From Pollenia angustigena (lineage: Eukaryota; Arthropoda; Insecta; Diptera; Polleniidae), in assembly GCA_930367215.1 (NCBI GenBank), contig OV884059.1, forward strand, positions 71,023,393 to 71,087,392: DNA of 64,000 nt, written 5' to 3'. The translations under genes and the position numbers were made by a program. Of the stretch, positions 45,701 through 57,179 are shown piece after piece. Position 1 is the stretch's first letter, and every line of letters begins with the position of its first letter. The notes under the pieces are model-generated. The model ran no database searches and was not told the DNA's origin. It saw only the letters and a list, made by a program, of their open reading frames with translations.

Positions 45701-46711
45701 GTTACCGTTGTGATACTAAAGTATCAATTTGACCCTTTTTCGACGGTGTTGATACCTTTTATGACCCTTTTTTTAAATTATACTTTTGTATCATTATCAC
45801 CTGTTTTGTGACACTTTTTGACCCTTTTTGGAAAAAGCTCTCACATTTTGTTTTTTGTCAACACTGCGGAACAGAAGTGCTAAACAAATGTTTTCGAAAT
45901 AAGCCTTGCTTGATATGGAAGAGACTCAAAGTATAAACTTACAATTCTATGATTTCTTCTCCTTGATTTTTGATAGTAAAGTACAATTTCCCTAATTGCA
46001 AACATAACTCATATAAATATTTGTTATTTTTTACGGTGGTTTCTTTTCAAAACAAAAATTTTACATTTTATTAAAAAAATGCAATTTGGTGTTTTGCTCT
46101 CTTAAAGAGAAGCATGTTTTATTCAAAAAAATTCGCCCTTAATAATGGCAAAAACTATTGAACTTTTCGCCCCCTTTTGAATCGACAGGAATGAAAACAA
46201 GAGGTAAAAATTGCTTATTTAGCGGAAATTCCCAAATATTTGGTAAAAGCGGTATGATAGCAAAGTCTTATATTTATTAAAAATCGTAAAAGTTTTAAAA
46301 AATCTGACACTTACAGGAAAAATCGCTTTAATCGAGAAAATGGTTACAATTCGCGAACGAAAGCAAAATTTAAAACAAGCACTAAAATTTATTTGACATC
46401 GCTTAATCGGAAAATTACATAAAAAGTATTAACAAATTAGGTATAATGATAAAGAATAAACTTTTTGTCAGGTGTTTAAAACAGGACAGTGCATTCCATA
46501 AAAGAATTAAGTTTTTTGAGCTCTTCCTACCTGAAATATTATTTTTTTGTTTGCTTATAAAAAAACTTGGTCTTATTATGTTCATTTAAATGGGAAATAC
46601 TGCTTATAAAAAACATGACCCTTTTTTTCTTGAAATACCCTTTTTTTGACCCCTTTTTCTGGAAAATCCCCTTTTTGTGACCCTTTTCGAAAATTTACAA
46701 CGGTAACCCTG
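45697..46711. mobile_element. hAT non-autonomous element (1015 bp) in the tRNA-like sequence
   Basis: Perfect 8 bp duplications 'accggggc' (45689-45696 and 46712-46719). The ends are 'cagcgttaccgttgt' and the inverse of 'cagggttaccgttgt'. The subterminal 'gacccttttt' is repeated many times near both ends. No open frame. Confidence 0.93.
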
Positions 46712-47242
46712 ACCGGGGCAGCGTAGTTCTTAGATAAAAAAACTATGTTTTTTACTCAATTAAGAGCGTAAATATGAGATTAAATTGTCCATAATAAAAA
46801 TAACAACGTTGATTGAAAGTGGATTGAAAGTTTTTGTTTCATTACTATAATGATATTTTTATTGTCATAATGCAAATTTAAATTTATGAAGGCAATTATT
46901 GAAATATGTTGCTTTTATAAAAAAAATGTTTGATTTCATAAATTTAACATACATGTAACATTAGATGTATGAAATTATTAATTTATGAATATAGTTATGT
47001 TTGTATATTGTTTTTTTATGTTCCCAATTAAAATTTTTTGTTTAACTTAGACAAACTTAAGTTTTCATATATCCAATGAAAATTTTTAACGTAATTACGA
47101 AATCCAATGAAGCGATTTTAACGAAAATAGTTCATTATAACTATGAAATTCCCTTTAAACAATGAAAATGTTCATTTACCCAAGGAAATTTTTTTTATGA
47201 AAATGATTCATTAAATATATGAAGCATTTTTCTTTCAGTGTA

Positions 47243-48545
47243 TGTCGATCATTCACAGGAAAATTAAATTTATTTTTATTTAAACATGCAGATGCGCCTT
47301 CTGTTGTTACTTGCATAATTTGTATGACACATTTAGAAGAGAAAAGTAAGGTAAACAAATTGTTGCAAGACTTGTATTATTTTTGGGAAATAGCAGACCT
47401 TTTGTTGGACTTGGTGCTGTTTCTCTTAAGGGATTGCGCAGTTCCAATTCCATAATGGAAGATAAAGAACACCAAGTCTGATTTGATAAGTAAAGGTATT
47501 TCCGTTCCATAATCAATTACCCCTATCGCGAATGTTATGGGAATATGTTATATGGGAGCAAACCTAGTATATTCCCATCCTCAACAAATCGGTATCGCAA
47601 ATATTTTGGGAGTAAAAATTAATATTGTGAATTATTTGTTAGTATTTTATAAGCAAACGTCTCTATTGTGAATAACTTGTCAGTGCTTGTATTGTGAAAG
47701 GAAAATTACAAAATAATTACAGAAGTAAGGAAAAAACATGTAAAATCAATTAAGATGGATAATCATTCAGGAAAGCAAATTTCGATCTACCAAATGTTAA
47801 AATACAATTTGGTTTAAGGATTGATGTTTGACTATTGACGTCAGCAGTCGTCGATGGCTGCGAGTGTAAGACGGCAAATCCATCTGAGGAGATCGAGTGG
47901 TTGCGATCGAAACATGTCATGGTAACCTGCCGGCCAGGGTTCGAGCCCGAGCCACGTCAAGAATGAAAGATTATCAATAACAATTTTAATTAATTTTCAT
48001 GTTGTAAAATTCCTTTCTTCATAAGAACAATTTAATGAAAATTTAATTTCATGAACTTAAGCCTAATTAAAAATATTAAAAATTTGGATTAAAAACCATA
48101 AAAAGTTCAACAAAATAACCACAATACTAATTATTTTGAAAAATATTTTAAAAATTTGTATGCTGAAAGATGTTGCAGTCGGAGTCGCGAGTTTTTGTGG
48201 GTACTTCAACTCCGACTCCGGTACAAAAACCCCAACTCCGACTCTTCAAATCCGATTCCGACTCCACAACCCTGAATAAAAGCCTAAGGATTTAGGGACA
48301 TCTTTAGTTTTATTTTCCTTAATTGATAAACGTTTTCTTGCTGCTTTCCCGACCTTGAAGTTTTGGATTATTAAAAACCAAAACTGTCTCCAGATACGAA
48401 ATCAGTGTTTCATATTACGCAAAGTTTCTTAGTGTGTAAATTTTTAAAAATCTGAAGAAAAAACTTGCAGTATTCTTGTGAAGGCAAACCCTTTTTAAAA
48501 ACAAATACGTGTAAGCTGTTCTGCGAAATTCGTTTTGTCCCTAAA
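47243..48545. other. Non-coding stretch; contains a second tRNA-like patch
   Basis: At about 47885-47962 the plus strand reads 'gagatcgagtggttgcgatc' and 'ccagggttcgagcccgag', reminiscent of boxes A and B, but no cloverleaf forms convincingly. It may be a SINE fragment. 48170-48274 carries the 'actccgactcc' repeats of the outer hAT right end. Confidence 0.4.
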
Positions 48546-48795
48546 GCCCCAGTTAGCTGACAGTAACAGTAATGTTACCGTACTGTAAAAAAGTAAGAAA
48601 AATATATTTTTACAGACTTAAGGCTTAGTGAAAAAGTAAGAACAATCTATTTCTTACAGATTGAGACGTAACATCTTACTGCTAACTGAGCCTTTAGTCG
48701 GGAGTAACAGTAACGTTGCTAATCAGCTGCTTCATTTTGTTGTATGTAAAGCAATTAGAAAGATTAGATACTGTTACTCTCGGCTAACTGTGGGC
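48546..48795. mobile_element. MITE (~250 bp)
   Basis: The left 'gccccagttagctgacagta' and the inverse of the right ('gcccacagttagccgagagt') are TIRs with small differences. The word 'gtaacagtaa' recurs inside. Target duplication not identified. Confidence 0.72.
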
Positions 48796-48799
48796 AGAA

Positions 48800-50110
48800 A
48801 CGAATATAATTTAGTTTTCGAAAATTATCTGCTAAAGTAAAAACGATTTTTGCTGTTGCTGCAAAAGAAAAAAAAAATGATTGACACTTTTTATCTTTGT
48901 AACTGGGAAACATTTTTTTACAACTTAAACAAAAAACCATGCAACAACAATGTAAACTCTACAACTTCCGATTTTCAATCAAAACAGTTTAAGCATTAAC
49001 CTCACTTTTTATAAAAAAGTTGCCTTCTCAACTCGTATTAACTGTTTCTTTCATTCAACCCAAGTCAACATCAATTTATTTTCTTTTCTAATATGGCCTT
49101 CAGGCATATTATTATATTTTATATAAATTTTAAAACATAGTTGCAACAAAATCTGCATGCCACATTCATATTTGCACCAAACAAACATTCATATTCGTAT
49201 ACTTCTACACACACTCTCTCACAAACAACTGGACAATACAGTTGGTTGAAAATAAATCGAATAAACTGTTAAGTTGATGTGATGACCGGATATTCTGGTT
49301 ATCTAGTTACTTTTTTCATAACGCTCTCGCTCTCTTTTTACTTATTGGAAAAGCATAACTAACGGCTACCCTCGCTGTGAGGCTAACTGGTGGCATTGAT
49401 GTTCCTTTCCCGCTTCAATTGGGTCTTGGAATTTGGAATACCCATAAATCTGTCTAATTACACCCTACACCGATAAATCGTTTTGAATATTTGTACACGA
49501 TTTATTGCAAAAGGCCTTATATGTAAAATTTATTAAATTTTTATGTTTATCCCTACAGAATTTAGTCTATATATTATTTTAGTTTCGATATCCAATCAAT
49601 TTGATGCAATAAAAAAAAAATTATTTCTTACATTTCGGTACATTTTGCCTTTCGGCGCATTAAAATTGGTGTAGTACGGCCCATATTATCAGTTAGAATT
49701 AACCTAGTTTAATGAATTAAAGAGGCATGTTTTAAGACCGACAGAAATTACGAAAGGGTTAGCTAAAAGTTTTGTCCATTTACGATCAGTTCACTCTAGC
49801 AAATTGTCCAAATTGATTTTGAAAATAAGGCAATTAAGACGTTTGTTAGAAATATAACTATTTTCAAAATTGCGAACTGAACTTTGCGCACAAACTTTAT
49901 ATTGGCAGCCAGCCAGCCAATCGCCATCCTAAAAGATGGATCTAGAACCAATATTTTCAGGTGTAGACAAGGGGCTTTGATATATGGCCTCAGAAAATAC
50001 CCACCAAAAAGAAAATGAAAATTTAAACCAAATTAACGGCTAATTTTCATAATGCAATATGACCCCATTTATTTGATGAAAAATTACCCCAAAAAAATTA
50101 AAAAACAAGT
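48800..50110. other. Non-coding stretch, no gene recognised
   Basis: AT-rich DNA with a pyrimidine-rich patch near 49320-49345 ('cgctctcgctctc'). Nothing else recognised. Confidence 0.4.
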
Positions 50111-50118
50111 AAGAAAGT

Positions 50119-50662
50119 ATAGTAGGTCAAGCCCGACCATATGATACCCTACACCACAGTATTAAAAAACACATCATGCTTATATGTCCATATAAATATG
50201 GATTTATCTATGTTTATAAACTTAATTCAAATCGGTTTGAAAGTTTGTGAGAGGCAGAAATTGCCCCCAACCTCCCCTTGTGCTCCAATTTTTTAAAAAC
50301 TGTACAGCTTATGTGTCCATATAGATATGGATCTATCTATGTTTTAAATTTCATTAAAATCGGTTTGAGAGGCAGAAATTGCCCATATCTCCCCTCGTGG
50401 TCCTAATTTTTAAAAAATGCATCCCTTATGTGTCCATAAAGATATGGTTCTAACTATGTTTTAAATTTCATTAACATCGGTTTGATAGTTTCTGAGAGGT
50501 TACATGGACAGCCAGCCTGCCAGCCGGACGGACATCGTTAGTTCGACTCAGTGATTCTGAGTCGATCGGTATACTTTAAGGTGGGTCTAGGACCAATATT
50601 TTAAGGCGTTACACACATCAGCACAAAGGCACAATTCCCTCTCCACTATTGTGGTGTGGGTA
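50119..50662 (-). repeat. Dispersed repeat Q, copy 2 (~545 bp)
   Basis: From 'atgataccctacaccacag' to 'actattgtggtgtgggtata'. Inside, a ~115 bp unit ('cttatgtgtccatatagata', 'tctatgttttaaatttcatt') is repeated about three times. Matches 30530-30999 in the opposite orientation. Non-coding; common in fly genomes to my knowledge. Confidence 0.75.
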
Positions 50663-51535
50663 TAAAAACCCAAAAAAAATAAAATGAAATATGACAGTAA
50701 ATTTGAAATAAATTTACTTCAAAAAAAGTTGAAATTAAATAAAAACACAAAGAAATTTTTATTAAAAATTTGGGTAAGATTTACAATATGCCTGAAACTT
50801 AAAACACCGAATTTCAAAATCCTGAGTTTAAAAGTCCAGAATTCCAAAATCCTGAATTTTAATAATCCGAATAATTATACAGTTTTGGTTTTAAAAATCG
50901 CATGATAAATAGCACGATTGCCCTTCGGCCAGCAAAATAATTTTCTCTTCTGTGGTATAACATACACCGGTTTCACTAACTAAAGCATCTCTACTAATGC
51001 CCGTAATTTCTACAAAAAGAACGCTAGTCGTGTTCTTACCTAACAGTTAAATTTACCTATTTCAACCAACGTGTGGCCAACGTATTTTAAATTTCAGTTT
51101 TCTTTTAAAATATGGCACCTTTTACACCATGGATTTCTATACACAGCTAGATTCCTTTTTGTAGAAAGCCGGTCTTTTAGACGAGCGCAATGATTTTTTC
51201 CTCTTTGATAGAAGAATTCGGGATTTTTAAACTATCCCAAGAAAGTTTTCTATAAAAGTTTATAAAATTTGTTGGGGTCATTCTTCATACCTCGTTAGAG
51301 GGCATTATTTATTTCACTAAAAATGCAAAACCGCTCCAAAAAAGTTGACCCAAAATTTGCGTGTTGCTGGATTTCATATAAAGTTATGGGGATATTATTT
51401 ATTTTCTTTTTGGTAACATATTTCCTGGGCATAGAAGTTAACGAGGTGGCATACGAGTTAATGAAACAGGCGATCAATTACCGTTCTACAGAGCGATTGA
51501 CATTCCAGTTTCATTTCGTAATATAAAGAGAGATA
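50663..51535. other. Non-coding stretch
   Basis: Contains a decayed short repeat ('aaacaccgaatttcaaaatcc', 'gtccagaattccaaaatcc') at 50800-50870. The frame at 51323-51526 (67 codons) encodes a hydrophobic stretch ('GILFIFFLVTYFLGIEV') but nothing supports it as a gene. Confidence 0.4.
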
Positions 51536-52135
51536 CAGACTCTACTATACAGAGGTCATCTGAGGCGCTTTATGGAAACACTGAAACGTGCAAGGTATCC
51601 AGAGTCGACTAAACTTCTTATATCGATACCGAGAAAAGACTATAGGCTTATGTTAGGTTTTAAAACGGGTCACTGATGGACGGCAGTATACCCCACGGGG
51701 CAACTTACTAGTGACAATTGTAGATTCTGTGGTGCACCAGGGCGGAAAGAGACGGTGCAGCACGTTATCTGCTGCTGTCCGGCACATATACTTCCCAGAT
51801 CGAGATGTCTGGGAGATCATTACTTCAAAGAATTCTCTCTGGAATTGGACTATGAAGAGTCCAAGCATTCGCCAAGAGGGTGTGAAGTAACTTGTATCAC
51901 CACATCGAACTAACCTTTTCAATTAGAGATTATCGTACATCATGGTTAGGGATCAACACGGTATTTGCGAGGTCCTTATGACCGGCCACCGAACCTAACC
52001 TAACCTAACCTAATCTAACCTAAACTAGGTCCTTATGACCGGCCACCGAACCTAACCTAACCTAACCTAGCCTAACCTAACCTAACCTAACCTAACCTAA
52101 CCTAACCTAACCTAACCTAACCTAAACTAACCTTC
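51536..52135 (+). mobile_element. 3' end of an R1/LOA-like non-LTR retrotransposon
   Basis: Decayed coding sequence reads 'DYRLMLGFKTGH', a stop, then 'NCRFCGAPGRKETVQHVICC'. This resembles the C-terminal Cys/His zinc motif (CxxC...H...C) that follows the RNase H domain in I/R1/LOA-type elements. The 3' tail has a 57 bp unit ('ggtccttatgaccggccacc' plus pentamers) present twice (from 51971 and 52028) and a run of CCTAA pentamers. Confidence 0.65.
51991..52125. repeat. CCTAA (TTAGG) pentamer array
   Basis: A first block (51993-52024) holds several CCTAA units with variants. The second (52051-52125) has about 14 CCTAA units with a single CCTAG. TTAGG is the usual insect telomere repeat, but flies have lost that telomere type; here the array is the tail of a retroelement. 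Confidence 0.95.
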
Positions 52136-52249
52136 TCACATCAACACAAACGTATAGGTCCCTCGCCATTACGGGAGTGTGGGTATAATTATAAAGATTT
52201 AAAAAACCAAAAATTTTCTATGCAAATTTTCCTTAACAAACTATTCGTA

Positions 52250-52387
52250 CAGCCTGGCCCACAATATCAAAACGAAAATTTCTTTCGCATATTTACATTG
52301 AAAACAAAAACAAATTTTTATTTTTTATTATTGTTTTCAATATAATATAAGAAAGAAATGTTCTTGTCGACATCGTGGGCCAGGCAG
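52250..52387. mobile_element. Foldback MITE, family F, copy 2 (138 bp)
   Basis: Palindromic arms of about 55 bp ('cctggcccacaatatc' and near-inverse 'gacatcgtgggccagg') around a loop sharing 'gaaaacaaaaacaaattttt' with copy 1 at 34372. Flanks are GTA and TTA. Confidence 0.8.
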
Positions 52388-52390
52388 TTA

Positions 52391-53785
52391 AACTGTACAA
52401 TAATTTTTGAATATCTTTAACTTTGACATACGACAGCTTTATGGTAGCGATTTCCAATAATCGGTCTTAGCCGATAGATATTGATCTACTTGTATTGAAA
52501 TAAAAGTGGATGCGGTTGTATGTTTGTATGTATCTCGTTTTTTTTTTTTTTTTTTTGTTCTTCCTCTATCATAAAGTGGTTTTTGTCATTTAAGTAAAAG
52601 TAGCAATATTTATTAGGAATATGGCGAAAGAGAAGTAGTCGTAGTGTAAAGATAACATTACCATTCCAAGTTTTCCTTCCATTTATGTTGCGGCAACCGT
52701 TCGCCAAGAGAGGCACCACACACAACACGCGCAAGTTGACATTAAAGATAGACACAAAAAATGTAAGAAAGACTGAAATGAATGTTCAAGAATTCTTTAA
52801 CGATTATCATTAGACTAAATGGTGCCATTTTGTCTAGAGGAGATGTCAGCTCAAAAAAAGTTATATTTTGGATTCTTCATTTCAACTTGGTCATTTTTCC
52901 CCTCGCAGTTCTCCCTCTTTTGAAAATGTTATTCATCTGACACAGAAGGTATAATGACTCCCAGTGAGTTTGCATTTTAGACAGAGACTGTATTTGTGTG
53001 TAAACAAGTATTTATGACCAAGTAAGTGTGTGATAAATTCATAAAAAAATAATAATTATTATTATTATTTCATTATACTTGTACTAAAATTAAAATAGTC
53101 TTTTTTTCTTCTTTGTTTTGTATCTTTGTTTGGGCTGTTTTTTGTAATATGAAGGACATTCTCTTGTATTCGTTTTGGTATTCGTAAGAATGAAAATAAT
53201 GACTTGTTGTTGTCTTCCAAATATGTATTTGAGTATACAATCAAATACTCTATAGAGTATGTAAGTAATTCCATATAATTTTCAGTGCATTGTTTAACAA
53301 GCCTTCTACCAACAAGCTCATTTCTCTTCCCATCTTTCTTAAATGTATTAAAAAAGAAGGCAATTAGAAAATTGTCTACATTCCATTAAATACTCGCACA
53401 TTATATTCTTCATATTTCCATTTTAATTTCTACTACCATTTTGGCATTGTTGCAGAGCTTGTAACTGTTGTTTTGAAATGTTGAAAAAAAAAGTAAAATA
53501 AAATGAAAAGATGGAAAAACTTTATGAAAATCTGTTATAATTTATATGCATTTCACCAATATTATTTGTCAAAGTGGTAATTGCAGTTTATACTTTGCCA
53601 CTCACACTCTTGCAGGTACACATATGAATCTGTTGGCGCGAATACACCTGAAGAAAAAGTTTTGGGCGAAATTACAAATATGAATTTGATTGAAGGAAAA
53701 GATAAATTTCCCGATTAGTTGATATAAAATAAGATCATGATGATGTTTCGCTATTCTCCAGCTTGGGAACAAACGGCCTCAATTA
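52391..53785. other. Non-coding stretch, no gene recognised
   Basis: Contains a poly-T run (52539-52556) and a (TTA)n patch near 53050-53070. The frames at 52486-52755 and 53065-53274 are AT-driven and not protein-like. Confidence 0.4.
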
Positions 53786-53787
53786 GA

Positions 53788-54371
53788 GATTTTCATCGGG
53801 TTCGGTCAGTGGCTATTTTTGCAGCTCCGTTCCATATAAACTGTAATGAGGCTAGTTTGTTTAACGTTAATATATGCCAGGTTATGTTTGGGCGTCGACA
53901 GTAGCCTTGTTGGTTATAATTGAAAGCAGTATTTCTGATTTTGTTTGCTGATCTGAGCGTGTGGTCAATCCATCCGAATTGTCGCCTTAAGATGACCTGG
54001 TGAAATAGTATTCGCCTTGTCATGTAAAGGAGCTCAAAGTTATATTTGGCTAAATTATCGGATGATACGGCGTAGACAACGGTTGGCGACTGTTGTCTCT
54101 TTGTGGCGTGTTTATTCAGACCCCAGGTTTCATATCCATAGAGGATAGAGATAGGATCAATGCAGGTGTTGTAAATTCTAAGCTTAAGGTCGCGAGAAAG
54201 ATTATTTGATAGCCCTACCTTTTTTAACGTGTATATAGCTTTACGAGCTTTGTCTAACCTATTTGCGACGTATTCATCTGCTTCAATGCTTGTTGGTATT
54301 GTTTAGCCAGTATAGCTGAAAGATTGAACAACTTCTTCAATAGAATCATTAAGTAGTAGCACGCTAGGGTT
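53788..54371 (-). mobile_element. RTE-like reverse transcriptase C-terminal fragment
   Basis: The minus strand reads 'SVLLLNDSIEEVVQSF', 'EYVANRLDKARKAIYTLKKV', 'LKLRIYNTCIDPISILYGYE' and 'FHQVILRRQFGWIDHTLR', and ends 'FIWNGAAKIATDR'. These are the thumb and C-terminal 'WLGH' regions of RTE-type elements. One stop near 54303 and later changes make it inactive. It is cut off at its upstream side by a hAT insertion (54372-54950). Confidence 0.75.
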
Positions 54372-54950
54372 AAGAGTTGTGTCGTTCCGGAATGGCCCAG
54401 TTCCATTGAACGATTCCCTAAAAGGCACGGTTCGGACTTTTTCAATAGAGCCTTTTTACCATTCCTCGTTCCGCAATTGCAATCCGTTGGATCACCACAT
54501 GTATTTCTGTAGGTTAATTTTTTGTGTGTTGAGCAGTGTTGCCGACTTTTGTGGATTTATATCGTGACATATAAAAAATTTCTAATTAAATCAATTACTA
54601 ATGTGATTTAAAGCAATATATTTTAGCAATAAACCACTCGTTCACCACCAGCAACGGTATTAGGGTACTCGCAGATTAAAACAGGTATAAATTTACCTGA
54701 ATATATTGAATTTGTTATTATTTTTACAAACATTTAAAAAAATTTTTATAATTATTATTTATGTAGTTGTTACGCCACAACATGAAAACAAACAATAACA
54801 ACTATTAATTTGTTGATGTTTTTACGAACGACAAAAAAGATTTCTCGTTCCTCGTTCATTCATTGTTTAAAGTTAAAAACAGGAACGATGAACGAAAGGA
54901 ACGGATCGGTCGGAACGATTCCACAAAAAGAACGATTTTGCCCAACTCTA
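54372..54950. mobile_element. hAT-like MITE (579 bp) in the RTE fragment
   Basis: The ends are 'aagagttgtgtcgttcc' and the inverse of 'tagagttgggcaaaatcg'. The flanks 'ctagggtt' (54364-54371) and 'ctggggtt' (54951-54958) are an 8 bp duplication with one mismatch. The subterminal words 'gttcc' and 'gaacga' are repeated. Confidence 0.78.
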
Positions 54951-54983
54951 CTGGGGTTGTTTGCATTTAATTGTCTTTACCCC

Positions 54984-55636
54984 GGGTCTCCACGTAGCAA
55001 TATTTATTGCGACAAACGTAAAATTTTATTGCCCCATTAAATTTGCGACGTATAGACCGCAAATTGCCATGAGTGGCAATCCATTGCGCAATGATTGCTC
55101 TTCTTATTGCTTGAGCAATTATTGCTTAGCAATCTGCTGTCAAATCAGCTGTTATTTATCTGACATTTCATTTCTCTGTACAGTTTTTTATTTAATAGTG
55201 TGTTTATTTATTAAAAAAGCAATCAAGAAAAACCCGCCAAGTGAAAAAATACTTCAACAAAATACAGAAAAAGTTTTTATATGTATATTATATTTTTAAA
55301 TAAACGTCAATATCAACAAAAGCAAACGCAAATAAACAAAAAAAGTAATACAAAACACAGCTACGACAATTACAATTAATTATTTTATTAATATAATTTA
55401 TTAATTTAAAAAAAAAAAAATTTAACAACCACTTCAAAACACAACATAAAACATTTGTTATAAATACAGCCACACTACTTTATACAACTACTCGCGGTGA
55501 AAATTGCAAATTTATGGCAAAGCAATTTCAAGTCTTCTCCAGCAATATAATTAGCAATTATTGCTCCATTGTTCTGTCATTGTTCTGCCGACGTTATTGC
55601 TTGTACTTAGCAATAAAAATTGCTACGTGGAGACCC
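54984..55636. mobile_element. MITE with ~28 bp TIRs and 'attgc/gcaat' repeats (~653 bp)
   Basis: The left 'gggtctccacgtagcaat' and right inverse 'attgctacgtggagaccc' are perfect over the outer 18 bases. The words 'agcaatta' and 'attgct' recur densely at both ends. Flanks TTTA and TTAA lie 3-4 bp outside. No coding capacity; the frames inside are fortuitous. Confidence 0.85.
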
Positions 55637-55639
55637 AGC

Positions 55640-56076
55640 GTTAAAATTAAATCAAACAATCTAAATTAAAATTGATTTAAAGTGGCTTATCATGTTTTGT
55701 CAAATAGACCCATATCTAATAAATGTTTAACGCCAATAAATAGCACTATTCGTTACAAATTGGGTTTTGTTATTCGAGCACTTTTCACTTCTTGGAAGAA
55801 CAGATAGTATCTATGAAGTTCCCGTAAATTTGCTTAAAAAAAAACATTAAAATAATTTTTTTTATATTAAAATTTTGTTATAAAGTTAAACAGTAACATG
55901 AAGATTCAAGATGTTCTGGTAGTGTATAGAATGATTCCTAAGTACATGTACATATACGTATATACTCTGCGGGAAATTTGTGTCAATTGGTTTTAAGGCA
56001 CTTTTCCCGTGACAAGTGAAAGCAGTTTTATAATAAAAAGGAACGTATTGTGATAGGTTAAAACAGAACATATCAC
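55640..56076. other. Non-coding stretch
   Basis: Nothing recognised between two MITEs. Confidence 0.4.
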
Positions 56077-56079
56077 TTA

Positions 56080-56529
56080 AGGCCAGTTTACACGGTAATA
56101 CATTGTATTACGACATAATGTAGAATGAGAGAAATCTTATCATGTAAAAGCAAAATGCATTGAGTAAGAGAGAATACGAATACAAAATCTGACAAGCGGT
56201 CGGTAAATGGTTTTTTTCTAAACCATTTTAGAAACTTATGTATTTTCATCACACCAGAGGTGCATTTTAACGGAGTATATTGAAGGTGGTAGCATTTTTA
56301 TACAATTACAAAAACAACTTAGGAAATTTTCATGTTGTTTTTGTAAAAATTGTAAAACTGCAACCATCTGCTTTTTTGTTATTATTTTTGATTTTACTTA
56401 TACCATCCGTGTAAACATAAAGTATACTCTCAACAGACTTTTATTTTTTTCTTTTAAACACGGAGAGAATTTCATATTATTTAGATTCTACAAAGTCGTA
56501 ATACATTGTATTACCGTGTAAACTGGCCT
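56080..56529. mobile_element. Harbinger-like MITE, family H4 (450 bp)
   Basis: Perfect ~36 bp TIRs starting 'aggccagtttacacggtaat', with TTA on both sides (56077-56079 and 56530-56532). Each TIR contains an inner palindrome ('gtaatacattgtattac'). No open frame. Confidence 0.92.
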
Positions 56530-56821
56530 TTAACTGGTGATAATGTGTTAAAAGAGTAGTTACTCCAGAAGGTAATTGACAAACAACTTGTCATGTAACT
56601 GGACTTTGTGTGGGTAATGACTGATTGATTCTACTTGGTTCTTTTACTTTAAATGAAGGGGATCGCCCTAATAACATGGTTCATTTGGGACAATATATGC
56701 GACAGGCATTATTTTAACTGAAATTGAATGTGTCCATTTCGTTAGTTTCTGTGATCTGTTACAAAGCGTCAAAAGGGTGCCAATTAACCCCCATATAAAG
56801 TGTTAGAACTCGAACCGGTCC

Positions 56822-56984
56822 CTATCACTATAGAACTGTTACGTGACAAGTTAAGTGTTAGTTCCCTTTCCTCAAGGGTAGGTTCAATGTTAACCAAAGT
56901 TTAGCTATCACTATAGAACTGTCACGTGACAAGTTAAGTGTAAGTTCCCTTTCCTCTAGGGTAGGTTCAATGTTAACCAAAGTT
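56822..56984. repeat. Tandem duplication, period 83
   Basis: 'ctatcactatagaactgt' to 'ttcaatgttaaccaaagtt' is present twice in direct order with about four substitutions. Recent duplication; no function seen. Confidence 0.92.
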
Positions 56985-57179
56985 AGCTTAAGCAAAAATT
57001 ATGTGAAATATTGAGGGAAATTATTGAAATTTGACTCATCCAAAAAAAAAGGAAATAATTCCCACATTCTATTTGCTAAAAAATTATGTTTATTAAATGC
57101 TTAAAGTTTTAAAGGTTTTTGGCAATTTAAGCTCCTCGCTGATTTAGCTCAATTTACAAAGAATACATTCCAATTGAAA

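Larger units (their letters stand above)
45396..47240. mobile_element. TA-flanked TIR element (1.85 kb) with nested insertions
   Basis: The ends are 'cactgaaagaa' and its inverse 'ttctttcagtg', with TA on both sides. Words such as 'ccaatgaa' and 'attcat' are repeated throughout the terminal 150 bp on both sides. It contains a tRNA-like sequence (about 45627-45696 plus 46720-) split by a hAT element. Without the hAT element it is about 0.82 kb. Confidence 0.72.
37072..48274. mobile_element. Apparent ends of one old hAT element, inflated by nested insertions
   Basis: The left end 'cagggctgtggagtcg' (37072) and the inverse of the right end, 'cagggttgtggagtcgg' (48274), are matching hAT-type termini. 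Both have subterminal 'actccgactcc' repeats. The flanks 'aattaatg' and 'aataaaag' agree at 6 of 8. Subtracting the internal insertions (Jockey 37203-41758, element Z 41784-44277, TA element 45396-47240) leaves about 2.3 kb, a plausible element size. The alternative is two separate fragments of the same family. No transposase is recognised in the remainder (44278-45395, 47243-48170). Confidence 0.5.

Noticed and set aside
47885..47962. Second tRNA gene
   Set aside because: 'gggttcgagccc' looks like box B, but no cloverleaf could be drawn; probably SINE-like or chance.
51323..51526. Small membrane protein (67 aa)
   Set aside because: One hydrophobic stretch in an AT-rich region; no start context, homology or neighbouring exon.
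54961..55299. 112-aa frame
   Set aside because: Lies within a MITE with 'attgc' repeats; composition-driven.
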